Shown here piece after piece: positions 8,194-15,275 of a stretch of DNA of 64,000 nucleotides. The translations under genes and the position numbers were made by a program. Below the pieces are notes generated by a model. That model worked only from the letters and a program-made list of their open reading frames with translations. It made no database searches and was not told where the DNA came from. How positions within the stretch are numbered: position 1 is the stretch's first letter; each line of letters starts with the position of its first letter. Source of the stretch: Streptomyces venezuelae (lineage in GTDB: Bacteria; Actinomycetota; Actinomycetes; Streptomycetales; Streptomycetaceae); contig NZ_CP029189.1 of assembly GCF_008642275.1 (NCBI RefSeq), positions 2,402,001 to 2,466,000 on the forward strand. The letters run 5' to 3'.

Positions 8194-9884
8194 GGCCCCA
8201 GGAGCCGAAGGAACCCACGGAGTCCGAGAGGTCGGACGAGTCCACGGAGTCCCGCGAACCCGGGCAGACCGGAAAGCCCGGGGAGACCGGAAGGTCCGGG
8301 GAGACCGGAAAGCCCGGGGAGACCGGAAGGTCCGGGAACCCCGGTGAGGAGACGGCGAGCCTTCCCACGCTGCTGCAAGCCGTCCTCGACGTCGGGTCCG
8401 AGTTGGAACTGCACACCACCCTCCAGCACATCGTGGACTCCGCGACCGAGCTGTGCGCGGCCCGGTACGGAGCGCTCGGGGTCGTCGACCCCGAGCGCGT
8501 CCTGCTGACCCAGCTGTTCACGGCAGGGCTCACCGAGGAGGAGCGGGCCGCCATCCCGCACCTGCCGGACGCGCGTTCCGGGGTGCTCGGAGCCCTCGTC
8601 AGCGACCCGCGCCCGCTGGTCCTGGACGACGTCACCCAGGACCCGCGGGCCGCCGGCTTCCCGCCGGGCCACCCGCCCATGCACAGCCTCCTGGGTGTCC
8701 CGATCCGGGTGCACACGCAGGTCTTCGGCAACCTCTACCTCACCGAGAAGCGGGGCGGCGGCCCCTTCACGGACGAGGACCTCGCCCTGCTGCGCGTCCT
8801 GGCCTCGCAGGCGGGCATAGCGATCGGCAACGCCCGGCTCTACGAGACCGCGCGCCGCCGGGAGCGCTGGATCGACGGCGCCGCCGCCGTGACCACGACC
8901 CTGCTCGCCGGACGGCCCGCGGCGGACGCCCTGAAGTGCGTGGCCGAACGGGCCCGGCTGCTGGCCGACGCCGCGGCCGGCGTGGTGCTCCAGCCGACCC
9001 CCGAGGGCGGCATGGAGATCGTGGCCGCCTCCACGCAGGGGGACCCCGGGGACCTGGTGGGGACGGCGATCGCCCCCGGTTCGCCGGTACTGGTACAGCT
9101 CCTCGGCGGCGAACCCGTCTTCATCGACGACTCGGCCACCGACCCCCGGATGACCACCCACGTGCGGGAGCGGTTCGGGCCCAGCATGATGCTTCCGTTG
9201 CAGAGCGGCGGCCAGCTGATCGGCACCCTGGCCCTGCCGCGCGCCCGGGGCGGCCCCGCGTACGACGCCGTGGACCGGCTGCTCGCCTCGCAGTTCGCCT
9301 CCCAGGCCGCACTGGCCCTCGTACTGGCGGACGCCCAGCACGACCGGGAGCAGCTGGCGGTGTACGAGGACCGCGACCGGATCGCGCGCGACCTGCACGA
9401 TCTGGTGGTCCAGCGGCTGTTCGCCACCGAGATGATGCTGGAGAGCACCCGGCGGCGGGCCGCGAACGCCCCGTCGGGGGACACCGTGGGCGACGAGCTC
9501 AGCAGGGCCGTGGACGAACTCGACTCCACCATCCAGGAGGTCCGGACGGCCATCTTTGCCCTCCAGCAGCCGCCGACCGATGCCCCGACGACCTTCCGGG
9601 GACGGGTGCTGCGCGAGACGGGCGGGGCGGCGGCGGTGCTCGGCTTCCAGCCGTCGGTGCACTTCACGGGCGCGGTGGACGCCCTGCTGCCGGAGCCCGT
9701 GGCGGCCGGTCTGCTCGGGGCCCTGCGCGGCGCCCTGGCCGCGGCGCACCGGCGCGGCGAGATCACCTTCATCGACGTACAGGTGGACGCGAGCCCGTCG
9801 CGGGTACGCCTGACGGTGGCGGACGACGGCCGTGCGGAGTCGGGCGCGCGGGGCACGACGGTGACGTGGGAGTCGGCGCTGTGA
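8190..9884 (+). CDS. Two-GAF (DevS/DosS-like) sensor histidine kinase with truncated ATPase domain
   Basis: A 564-residue protein; ATG 8190 overlaps the mbl stop (ATGA), so translation is coupled. Residues 1-55 are disordered and made of near-exact repeats (GKPGETGRSGETGKPGETGR). GAF-1 spans about 65-220 and carries GHPPMHSLLGVPIRV and NLYLTEKRGGG, very like the heme-binding GAF of DevS/DosS. GAF-2 spans about 225-380. The HisKA_3 box RDRIARDLHDLVVQRLF has the phospho-acceptor His403. The ATPase part is atypical: the N-box position lacks the expected Glu/Asn, and the protein ends about 20 residues after the VADDG motif, without the later G boxes. Autophosphorylation may be impaired, or the protein may work with a partner. 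No response regulator is adjacent. Confidence 0.88.
   Translation: MRPQEPKEPTESERSDESTESREPGQTGKPGETGRSGETGKPGETGRSGNPGEETASLPTLLQAVLDVGSELELHTTLQHIVDSATELCAARYGALGVVDPERVLLTQLFTAGLTEEERAAIPHLPDARSGVLGALVSDPRPLVLDDVTQDPRAAGFPPGHPPMHSLLGVPIRVHTQVFGNLYLTEKRGGGPFTDEDLALLRVLASQAGIAIGNARLYETARRRERWIDGAAAVTTTLLAGRPAADALKCVAERARLLADAAAGVVLQPTPEGGMEIVAASTQGDPGDLVGTAIAPGSPVLVQLLGGEPVFIDDSATDPRMTTHVRERFGPSMMLPLQSGGQLIGTLALPRARGGPAYDAVDRLLASQFASQAALALVLADAQHDREQLAVYEDRDRIARDLHDLVVQRLFATEMMLESTRRRAANAPSGDTVGDELSRAVDELDSTIQEVRTAIFALQQPPTDAPTTFRGRVLRETGGAAAVLGFQPSVHFTGAVDALLPEPVAAGLLGALRGALAAAHRRGEITFIDVQVDASPSRVRLTVADDGRAESGARGTTVTWESAL
8264..8335 (+). repeat. 18-bp (2 x 9) coding tandem repeat in the kinase N-terminus
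   Basis: Alternating 18-bp units of the form GGGGAGACCGGAAAGCCC and GGGGAGACCGGAAGGTCC are repeated about four times in frame, giving the peptide pattern GETGKP/GETGRS. This is a disordered linker ahead of the first GAF domain. Confidence 0.85.
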
Positions 9885-9953
9885 CCGCCGTGGGCGTGCG
9901 CCGGGAACGGACGGTGACGGACCTCTGCTCCGCGGCCGTGCTTCCATGATCCG

Positions 9954-10580
9954 ATGACCGACGAGAGTGCTCCCGCAACCGGCGAACCCGTGGCCGGGCA
10001 CGACCGGCACGTCCGGCTCGACCGGCTCGACCGGCACGACCGGCACGACCGGCACGACCGGCACGACCGGCACGACCGGCACGTCCGGCTCCGTACGGAC
10101 GACGATCTCGGAGCGTGCGTCCGGGTGCTCGCCGAGGTCCACGAGCAGGACGGATACCCGGTGAACTGGCCGGACGACCCCGGCGGCTGGCTGTCCGGGC
10201 CGACGCTGCTCGCGGCCTGGGTGGCGGAGCTCGACGGGCGGATCGTCGGTCACGTGGGCCTGTCCCGCAGTGCGGCGGACGATGCGGCGCCCGCGCTGTG
10301 GAGCGGCCGCGAGGGCGTGGGGGCCGCGGCGGCCGCGGTGGTCGGCCGCCTGTTCGTCGCTCCGGCGGCCCGGGGTCACGGGATCGGTGCGCTCCTGATG
10401 GCCCGGGCGACGCAGGAGGCGCGGGGGCGCGCTCTGCACCCCGTGCTGGACGTCGTGGCCTCCGACACCTCGGCGGTGGCCCTGTACGAGCGTCTGGGCT
10501 GGGAGTTGCTGGCCACGGTCGAGCAACGGTGGAGTCCGGAGCTGACGGTGACCGTGCGCTGCTACGCGGCGGCCGGGTGA
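9954..10580 (+). CDS. GNAT-family N-acetyltransferase with Arg-His-Asp repeat N-terminus
   Basis: A 208-residue protein. After about 15 ordinary residues comes a stretch of ten tripeptides, mostly DRH (residues 17-46). A GNAT domain then fills residues 47-205: LRTDDDLGACVRVLAEVHE, VAELDGRIVGHVGLS, and the acetyl-CoA loop GRLFVAPAARGHGIGALLMARA, followed by ALYERLGWELL. The domain resembles those acting on small molecules or amino groups; the substrate is unknown. The His/Asp/Arg-rich prefix comes from a 9-bp DNA array and could bind metal, but no function is known. It converges on the Lrp-type regulator. Confidence 0.88.
   Translation: MTDESAPATGEPVAGHDRHVRLDRLDRHDRHDRHDRHDRHDRHVRLRTDDDLGACVRVLAEVHEQDGYPVNWPDDPGGWLSGPTLLAAWVAELDGRIVGHVGLSRSAADDAAPALWSGREGVGAAAAAVVGRLFVAPAARGHGIGALLMARATQEARGRALHPVLDVVASDTSAVALYERLGWELLATVEQRWSPELTVTVRCYAAAG
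10001..10090 (+). repeat. Ten tandem 9-bp units (CGACCGGCA) inside the GNAT gene
   Basis: Exactly ten contiguous 9-base units: CGACCGGCA in seven copies (six of them consecutive), with variants CGTCCGGCT and CGACCGGCT at the flanks. Each unit encodes one DRH, DRL or VRL tripeptide, so copy-number change keeps the frame. Confidence 0.95.
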
Positions 10581-10635
10581 CCGGAGCCCCGTACCGGGTG
10601 CGGTCGGCTGCACCGGCGACGTGGCGCGGTGCCGT

Positions 10636-10663
10636 GGTCTTCAGGTCTTCAGGTCTTCAGGTC
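10636..10663. repeat. Short 8-bp tandem repeat between convergent genes
   Basis: GGTCTTCA repeated three times plus GGTC, in the 113-bp gap between the acetyltransferase and the Lrp-type regulator. It is non-coding. No terminator-like stem was recognised here. Confidence 0.8.
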
Positions 10664-10693
10664 GTCCGGCATTCCGGGCTCCGGGAACAGCCC

Positions 10694-11134
10694 TCAGTAC
10701 TGCCCCGGCCGGGTGGCTGCGCGCAGCGCGATGCGGGTGTTGGACTGGGCCACCCCCGCCTCGCGTTTCATCCGGCGGAGCAGCCCGTCGAGGGCGGCGG
10801 GGTCGGCGGCCCGGGCGCGTACGAGGTAGTCGTGCTCGCCCGTCACGTGCACGACCTCGGTGATCCCGGAGAGCTTGGCGACCTGGCGCTCGAACTCCTC
10901 GTTGGTCGTGTCCTGGCGCAGGGTGACGTCGATGAAGACGACCAGCCCGCCGGCGGTGTCGGCCGCCGGGTCCACGATCGTGGTGAACCCGCGGATCACC
11001 CCCTCGCGGCGCATCCGCCGGACCCGGTCGGCGGTGGCGTTGGCGCTGAGGCCGACGCGGACTCCCAGGTCCCGGTACGAGATCCGCGCATCCTGCTGCA
11101 GGATGCCGAGGATTTCCCTGTCGAGGCGGTCCAT
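10694..11134 (-). CDS. Lrp/AsnC-family transcriptional regulator
   Basis: A 146-residue protein, the standard Lrp size. ATG 11134 starts the typical sequence MDRLDREILGILQQDARISYRDLG; the frame continues upstream but without family sequence. The helix-turn-helix is VGLSANATADRVRRM. The RAM ligand domain covers residues 65-140 (VFIDVTLRQ, VHVTGEHDYLVRARA). It is divergent from the LysE-type exporter at 11204 with a 69-bp gap. This arrangement suggests that it senses an amino acid and activates that exporter. The ligand is not readable from sequence. Confidence 0.93.
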   Translation of the reverse strand: MDRLDREILGILQQDARISYRDLGVRVGLSANATADRVRRMRREGVIRGFTTIVDPAADTAGGLVVFIDVTLRQDTTNEEFERQVAKLSGITEVVHVTGEHDYLVRARAADPAALDGLLRRMKREAGVAQSNTRIALRAATRPGQY

Positions 11135-11203
11135 ACCGCGATTCTCGCAGCCGGGCCCGATATGCGCGCCCGTCCCCCGCGGGCCGGGCCCGACGCTCGC
11201 CCC

Positions 11204-11959
11204 ATGAGCGAACTGATGACACCGGCGCTGGCCGGCGCGGCCGCGGGCCTGGGCGTGGCGATGCCCATGGGGGCGATGAGCGTGCTGCTGCTCCAGGAGG
11301 CGATGCGCGACCGCCGCACGGCCGTGGCCGCGGCTGCGGGAATCGCGGCGGTCGACCTCGGCTACGCGGCCCTCGCCACTGCCGTGGGGCCCTGGGTGGC
11401 CTCCCACATCTCCCCGGTCGAGGCCTGGGTCCGGCTGGCCTCGGCGGTGATCCTGCTGGTCATCGCGGCGCACGGCCTCTCCGGCGCCTCCCCCGCCTCT
11501 GGGGCCTCCGCCGCCTCTGGGGCCTCCGTGGCCTCCGCCGCTTCCGGGGCTTCCGCCGCCTCAGGGGCCTCCCCCGGCTCGGTGTCGGCGCCGGTGTCCC
11601 CACCTGCGCCCGCCCCGACGCCGAAGCAGGCTCCGGCACCCCCGGCCCGGCCAGCCAGGGCCTTCGCCCGGTACGTCGGCCTCACCGCCCTCAACCCCAC
11701 CACCGCCCTCTACTTCGCCGCCCTCACCACCGCCCAGGGCGCCGCCCTGGGCACCGGACCGGCCGGCGCCGCCTTCCTCCTCGGGGTCGGGGCCGCCTCC
11801 CTCCTCTGGCAGCAGGCGCTCGTGGCACTCGGCTCCCTCGTCGGCACGCGCGTCCCGGACCGCGCCCGCGTCTGGACCTTCCGCCTCGGCTACGGCCTGG
11901 TCGCCGCCTACGCCCTCAAGATCGCCTTCCCCCTGCCGGCCCTCGGGTTCAGCCCCTAG
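11204..11959 (+). CDS. LysE-family amino-acid exporter with Ala/Ser repeat loop
   Basis: A 251-residue membrane protein. ATG 11204 starts just before the first helix. LysE features are the N-terminal GLGVAMPMGAMSVLLLQEA helix, two more helices to about residue 92, and the C-terminal half with LTALNPTTALYFAAL (the conserved NP motif) plus two helices. Between helices 3 and 4 the usual short cytoplasmic loop is expanded to about 55 residues by a ten-fold (Ala-Ser-x) repeat followed by a Pro/Ala stretch. It presumably exports an amino acid or similar cationic solute, under the divergent Lrp-type regulator. Confidence 0.88.
   Translation: MSELMTPALAGAAAGLGVAMPMGAMSVLLLQEAMRDRRTAVAAAAGIAAVDLGYAALATAVGPWVASHISPVEAWVRLASAVILLVIAAHGLSGASPASGASAASGASVASAASGASAASGASPGSVSAPVSPPAPAPTPKQAPAPPARPARAFARYVGLTALNPTTALYFAALTTAQGAALGTGPAGAAFLLGVGAASLLWQQALVALGSLVGTRVPDRARVWTFRLGYGLVAAYALKIAFPLPALGFSP
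11486..11575 (+). repeat. Ten tandem 9-bp units (GCCTCyGGG-like) inside the LysE gene
   Basis: Ten contiguous 9-base units, each GCCTC or GCTTC plus a variable tail (TGGG, CGCC, CCCC, AGGG, CGTG). Each encodes Ala-Ser-x. The unit length and copy number equal those of the array in the acetyltransferase gene 1.4 kb upstream, although the sequence is unrelated. Confidence 0.92.
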
Positions 11960-11968
11960 GGTGACCCC

Positions 11969-13336
11969 GTGACGACCCGTCTCTCGGCCCGCGCGGCCAT
12001 CGCCTCCGTGACCGACCCCGGCAGCTTCGCCGAACTCCCCGCGCCCCGGCGGGATTCCCCCGCCGACGGCCCCCTGGGATGGACCGGCTACGACGACTCC
12101 CGCGCCCGCGCCGCCGGGCGCACCGGCGAGCAGGAGTCCGTGGTCACCGGCACCGCCCGGGTCGGCGGCCACGCGGCCACCGTCATCTCCTTCGAGTTCG
12201 GCTTCCTCGGCGGCTCGCTCGGGCAGCGCACCGGCGACCGGCTCGAAGCCGCGTACGCCCACGCCCGCGAGCACCGGCTCCCCCTCGTCTCGCTCATCGC
12301 CACCGGTGGCTCCCGGATGCAGGAGGGCATGCTCGCCCTCACCCAGCTCCAGCGCGTGGCCCGCCAGTGCGTCCTGACGCGCGCCGCGGGCCTGCCCCAG
12401 CTCGCCGTCCTGCGCGATCCGACCACGGGCGGCGGCTGGGCCACCCTGGGCGCCGGCGCCGATGTGGTCCTCGCCCTTCCCGGGGCCCAGGTCGGCTTCG
12501 CCGGTTCCCGGGTGCGTCCGGCGGACGCGGATCCGGCGGCCTACTGCGCCGAGGGCCAGTACGCCGCCGGGCACGTGGACGCCGTCGTGCCCGCCGCCGA
12601 GCTGGCGGGCACCCTCGCCGACTGGCTCCGTGTGCTGGCCGCGCCCCGACCCGGCGGGCCGGCCGAGCCTCCGGGCGCGCTGGCCGACGTGGCACCGCCG
12701 CGGACCGGGTGGGACGCCGTCCTGCAGGCCCGGCACCCCGACCGGCCGCACGCCACCGCGTACCTGGACGCGTACTTCGACCTCCGGCTGCCCCTCTCCG
12801 GGGACCGGGCGGGCGGCACCGACCCCGGCATGCTGTGCGGGTTCGGGCTGCGCGAGGGCCGCGCCGTCGCCTACGCCGCCCAGTGCGGCACCGCCACCCG
12901 CCCGGCGGGCTACCGTACGGCGGCCCGCGTCATCCGCCTCGCGGACCGGCTCGGCATCCCCGTGCTCACCCTGGTGGACACCCCGGGCGCGGCCAACGAC
13001 GCCGCCGCCGAACACGCGGGCGCGGGCGCGGCCATCGCCGACACCTTCGCGGCGGTGGCCGCGGCCACCGTCCCCGTCACCACCCTGCTGATCGGCGAGG
13101 GCGGTTCGGGCGGCGCCCTCGCGCTGGCCGCGCCCGGGAACACCTGGGTCACCCCGGACAGCTACTTCTCGGTGATCGCCCCGGAACTGGCGGCGGCCAT
13201 CCTCAAGCGCCCCGCGGAAGCCGCCCCGGCCACGGCGGAGCAACTCCGCGTCCGCCCCCAGGACCTGGTCGCCCTGGGGGTCGCCCGCGGCATCGTCGGC
13301 CCCGACGCGTCGGCGAAGGCCCGGGCACGGGGATGA
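11969..13336 (+). CDS. Fused acyl-CoA carboxyltransferase (AccD-like plus AccA-like halves)
   Basis: A 455-residue protein. Residues 60-200 resemble the beta half of acetyl-CoA carboxyltransferase: SFEFGFLGGSLGQRTGD and ATGGSRMQEGMLALTQL, an oxyanion-hole region. There is no N-terminal CxxC zinc finger. Residues 285-440 resemble the alpha half: FGLREGRAVAYAAQ, LVDTPGAANDAAAEHAG, and IGEGGSGGALALAAPG. It would transfer carboxylate from biotin to an acyl-CoA. No biotin carboxylase or carrier gene is adjacent, so it must borrow those subunits or do something else. The start (GTG 11969) follows the LysE gene by 9 bp, so they are probably co-transcribed. Confidence 0.85.
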   Translation: MTTRLSARAAIASVTDPGSFAELPAPRRDSPADGPLGWTGYDDSRARAAGRTGEQESVVTGTARVGGHAATVISFEFGFLGGSLGQRTGDRLEAAYAHAREHRLPLVSLIATGGSRMQEGMLALTQLQRVARQCVLTRAAGLPQLAVLRDPTTGGGWATLGAGADVVLALPGAQVGFAGSRVRPADADPAAYCAEGQYAAGHVDAVVPAAELAGTLADWLRVLAAPRPGGPAEPPGALADVAPPRTGWDAVLQARHPDRPHATAYLDAYFDLRLPLSGDRAGGTDPGMLCGFGLREGRAVAYAAQCGTATRPAGYRTAARVIRLADRLGIPVLTLVDTPGAANDAAAEHAGAGAAIADTFAAVAAATVPVTTLLIGEGGSGGALALAAPGNTWVTPDSYFSVIAPELAAAILKRPAEAAPATAEQLRVRPQDLVALGVARGIVGPDASAKARARG

Positions 13337-13429
13337 CGGAGTCCAGGCCCTCCGGGCCCGCGCCGGGCAGCGGCCCGGCGCGCCGGAGCGGCCCGTCCAG
13401 CTCGCGCGGCCCAGGTCGCGAAGGGTGAC

Positions 13430-13795
13430 TCACACCGCCGGCAGGAAGGCCTCCTGGGACTGCGGATCCCAGATGACCAGGCGGAATTCCCCGGCGAGCT
13501 CCTCGATCGCCCTGAGCGCCGCGTCGCTCCGCGACGAGAAGCTCAGATTCATGATCACGTGGTCGATGCCGACCGCCAACGGCGTGGACATCCACGGCAA
13601 ATCCACGGCATGGGGCGGGCGGTCCGGGAACCGCGAGCGCAGCCGCTCGTAGAACCCGGCCACCCGCTCGTCCAGTTCGCCCTCGTCGTGACGGCCGAAG
13701 GCGCACCGCTCGAACATCGCGCGCGCCGTCGCGGGGTCGGCCGACTCCTCCATCGCGAGAACCGCCAGATCGAAGCTCACGGGATCATTCTCCAT
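13430..13795 (-). CDS. Hypothetical protein of a common actinobacterial family (121 residues)
   Basis: ATG 13795 begins MENDPVSFDLAVLAMEES; upstream in the same frame the sequence is basic and non-coding in character. The compact soluble protein has SFDLAVLA at the front, a helical RVAGFYERLRSRFPD centre, GIDHVIMNLSFS, and ends in FRLVIWDPQSQEAF. I recall this pattern (start SFDLAVW, end VVYDPQ) from a widespread actinobacterial family without known function, some members of which lie near polymorphic-toxin genes. No toxin gene is seen here. Confidence 0.72.
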   Translation of the reverse strand: MENDPVSFDLAVLAMEESADPATARAMFERCAFGRHDEGELDERVAGFYERLRSRFPDRPPHAVDLPWMSTPLAVGIDHVIMNLSFSSRSDAALRAIEELAGEFRLVIWDPQSQEAFLPAV

Positions 13796-14007
13796 CCGGC
13801 CGTACGGGAACGACGTGCGGGGCGAACGCCGCCGATCCGGGCACGGGACGCGTCGCCCGGCCCGGCCGACCAGATCCCGAAAGAGCCGGCCTAGCGCTGC
13901 CGGTCCCGGCGCTGTGGCAGCCGTACGTCCATCCGGTACGGCCGTGTCACCTGTTGGGCGAGCTCGTCGTCGTCGCTGGCCGGCAGCAGCCGCAGGCGCC
14001 CGGTCCC

Positions 14008-14853
14008 TCACGACCGGCCGGACCGGGCGAACCTCGCCGGGCTGATCCCGACATGCCGCCCGAAGTGCCGGGTCAGGTGCGCCTGGTCGTAGAACCCGGC
14101 CGCCACCGCCACCTCGGCAGGCCGCATCCCCGCCAGCAGCAGCCGCCGCGCCAGCGCCACCCGCCGCGCCGTCAGGTACGCGTGCGGTGGCAGCCCGTAC
14201 GCCGCCTTGAAGCTCCGGATCAGGTGCGTGGGGTGCGGGTTCCCGAGCTCGGCCGACGCCTCCTCCAGGGTGATCCCCCCGGTCACCCGCGCGTCGAGCA
14301 GCTCGCGCAGCCGTACCGCAACCAGCCCGCCCGGCCCACGCCGTGGCCCTGGCCCCGGCCCCGGCCCCGGCTCCGGAGCTTCGGCCGCGCGCCCCGCCAG
14401 CCTGCGGTGCAGCCGCTCCCGTACGAACGCCAGCCGCGACGCGGCTTCGAAGGGGTCCCGCTCCGTGAGCGCCAGGTGCAGCCCGTGCACGCGCTCGCGG
14501 AGCGCGGGGTCGGCCAGCAGCGGGGTGTCGACGGCGGCCCCGGTCAGCCGCTCGGGGAGCACCGAGGTGTCCAGGTACAGCACGCGCTTGCGGAACCCCG
14601 CCTCGGTCACGGTCCGTCCGTCGTGGCTCACCCCGGGCGGCAGCAGGACCACCGCGTCCGACACACCGAGGCCGTGCCGTTCACCGTCGAGCGCGAAATC
14701 CACCCGCCCGCCGTCGAGGACCATCAGCGCCCAGGTGTCGTGCACGTGGGCCGGGTAGGCGTGTTCCGTGAAGCGGGCGTGGAAGACCTCGGTGATGCCG
14801 GGTACCTGCGGCTGCCAGGCGGACACGGTGCTGCGCGGACGTATCGCGGCCAT
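14008..14853 (-). CDS. AraC-family regulator with N-terminal cupin sensor domain
   Basis: A 281-residue protein starting at ATG 14853; an upstream extension to 14985 would cover the divergent promoter. The N-terminal half is an AraC-binding cupin (HARFTEHAYPAHVHDTWALMVLDGG and LLPPGVSHDGRTV). A Gly/Pro linker near residue 185 precedes the two helix-turn-helix motifs (LEEASAELGNPHPTHLIRSFKAAYG and PAEVAVAAGFYDQAHLTRHF). It is divergent from a small cupin gene 49 bp away, which is its probable target. Confidence 0.9.
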   Translation of the reverse strand: MAAIRPRSTVSAWQPQVPGITEVFHARFTEHAYPAHVHDTWALMVLDGGRVDFALDGERHGLGVSDAVVLLPPGVSHDGRTVTEAGFRKRVLYLDTSVLPERLTGAAVDTPLLADPALRERVHGLHLALTERDPFEAASRLAFVRERLHRRLAGRAAEAPEPGPGPGPGPRRGPGGLVAVRLRELLDARVTGGITLEEASAELGNPHPTHLIRSFKAAYGLPPHAYLTARRVALARRLLLAGMRPAEVAVAAGFYDQAHLTRHFGRHVGISPARFARSGRS

Positions 14854-14902
14854 GTCAGGAACGTACAAGACCGCCCGCCGGGGGTGCCGACAGGCTGCCC
14901 CC

Positions 14903-15265
14903 ATGACGACACACAAGGTCAACATCGCCGAAAAACTGGCCGGTTTCACCGAGCAGTGGGCTCCTCGGCGCATCGCCCGCGTCAACGACTACGAGGTCAA
15001 GGCCGCCCGGCTCCAGGGGGAGTTCGTCTGGCACGCCCACGAGGACACCGACGAGCTCTTCCTGGTGGTCGCCGGCACCCTGACGATCCGCCTGCGCGAC
15101 GGGGACGTGGTCCTCGGCCCCGGCGAGATGTACGTGGTCCCGCGCGGGGTCGAGCACTGCCCGGCGGCGGAGGAGGAGGCGCAGATCCTGCTCTTCGAGC
15201 CGGCCGGCACCGTCAACACCGGCTCCGAGGGCGGCGACCGCACCCGGGAACCGGTGGACGCCTAG
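14903..15265 (+). CDS. Small cupin-domain protein
   Basis: A 120-residue single-domain cupin starting at ATG 14903. Cupin motif 1 reads GEFVWHAHEDTDELFLVVAG (His, His, Glu ligands) and motif 2 reads GEMYVVPRGVEHCP (His ligand), so a metal-binding barrel is intact. The N-terminus is helical (NIAEKLAGFTEQW). Such proteins are often annotated as mannose-6-phosphate-isomerase-like, but activity is unknown. The AraC-type gene is divergent, and AraC/cupin pairs of this kind are common in Streptomyces. Confidence 0.88.
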   Translation: MTTHKVNIAEKLAGFTEQWAPRRIARVNDYEVKAARLQGEFVWHAHEDTDELFLVVAGTLTIRLRDGDVVLGPGEMYVVPRGVEHCPAAEEEAQILLFEPAGTVNTGSEGGDRTREPVDA

Positions 15266-15275
15266 CCGGCCCGCG

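Noticed and set aside
10001..10090. CRISPR-like array in the 9-bp repeats
   Set aside because: Units are contiguous with no spacers, in frame within a gene, and no cas genes are present.
7419..10613. Very long minus-strand open frame (over 1000 codons) across mbl, kinase and acetyltransferase
   Set aside because: A shadow of plus-strand genes in GC-rich DNA: composition is His/Arg/Gly/Ala-biased, and the plus strand has clear domain motifs.
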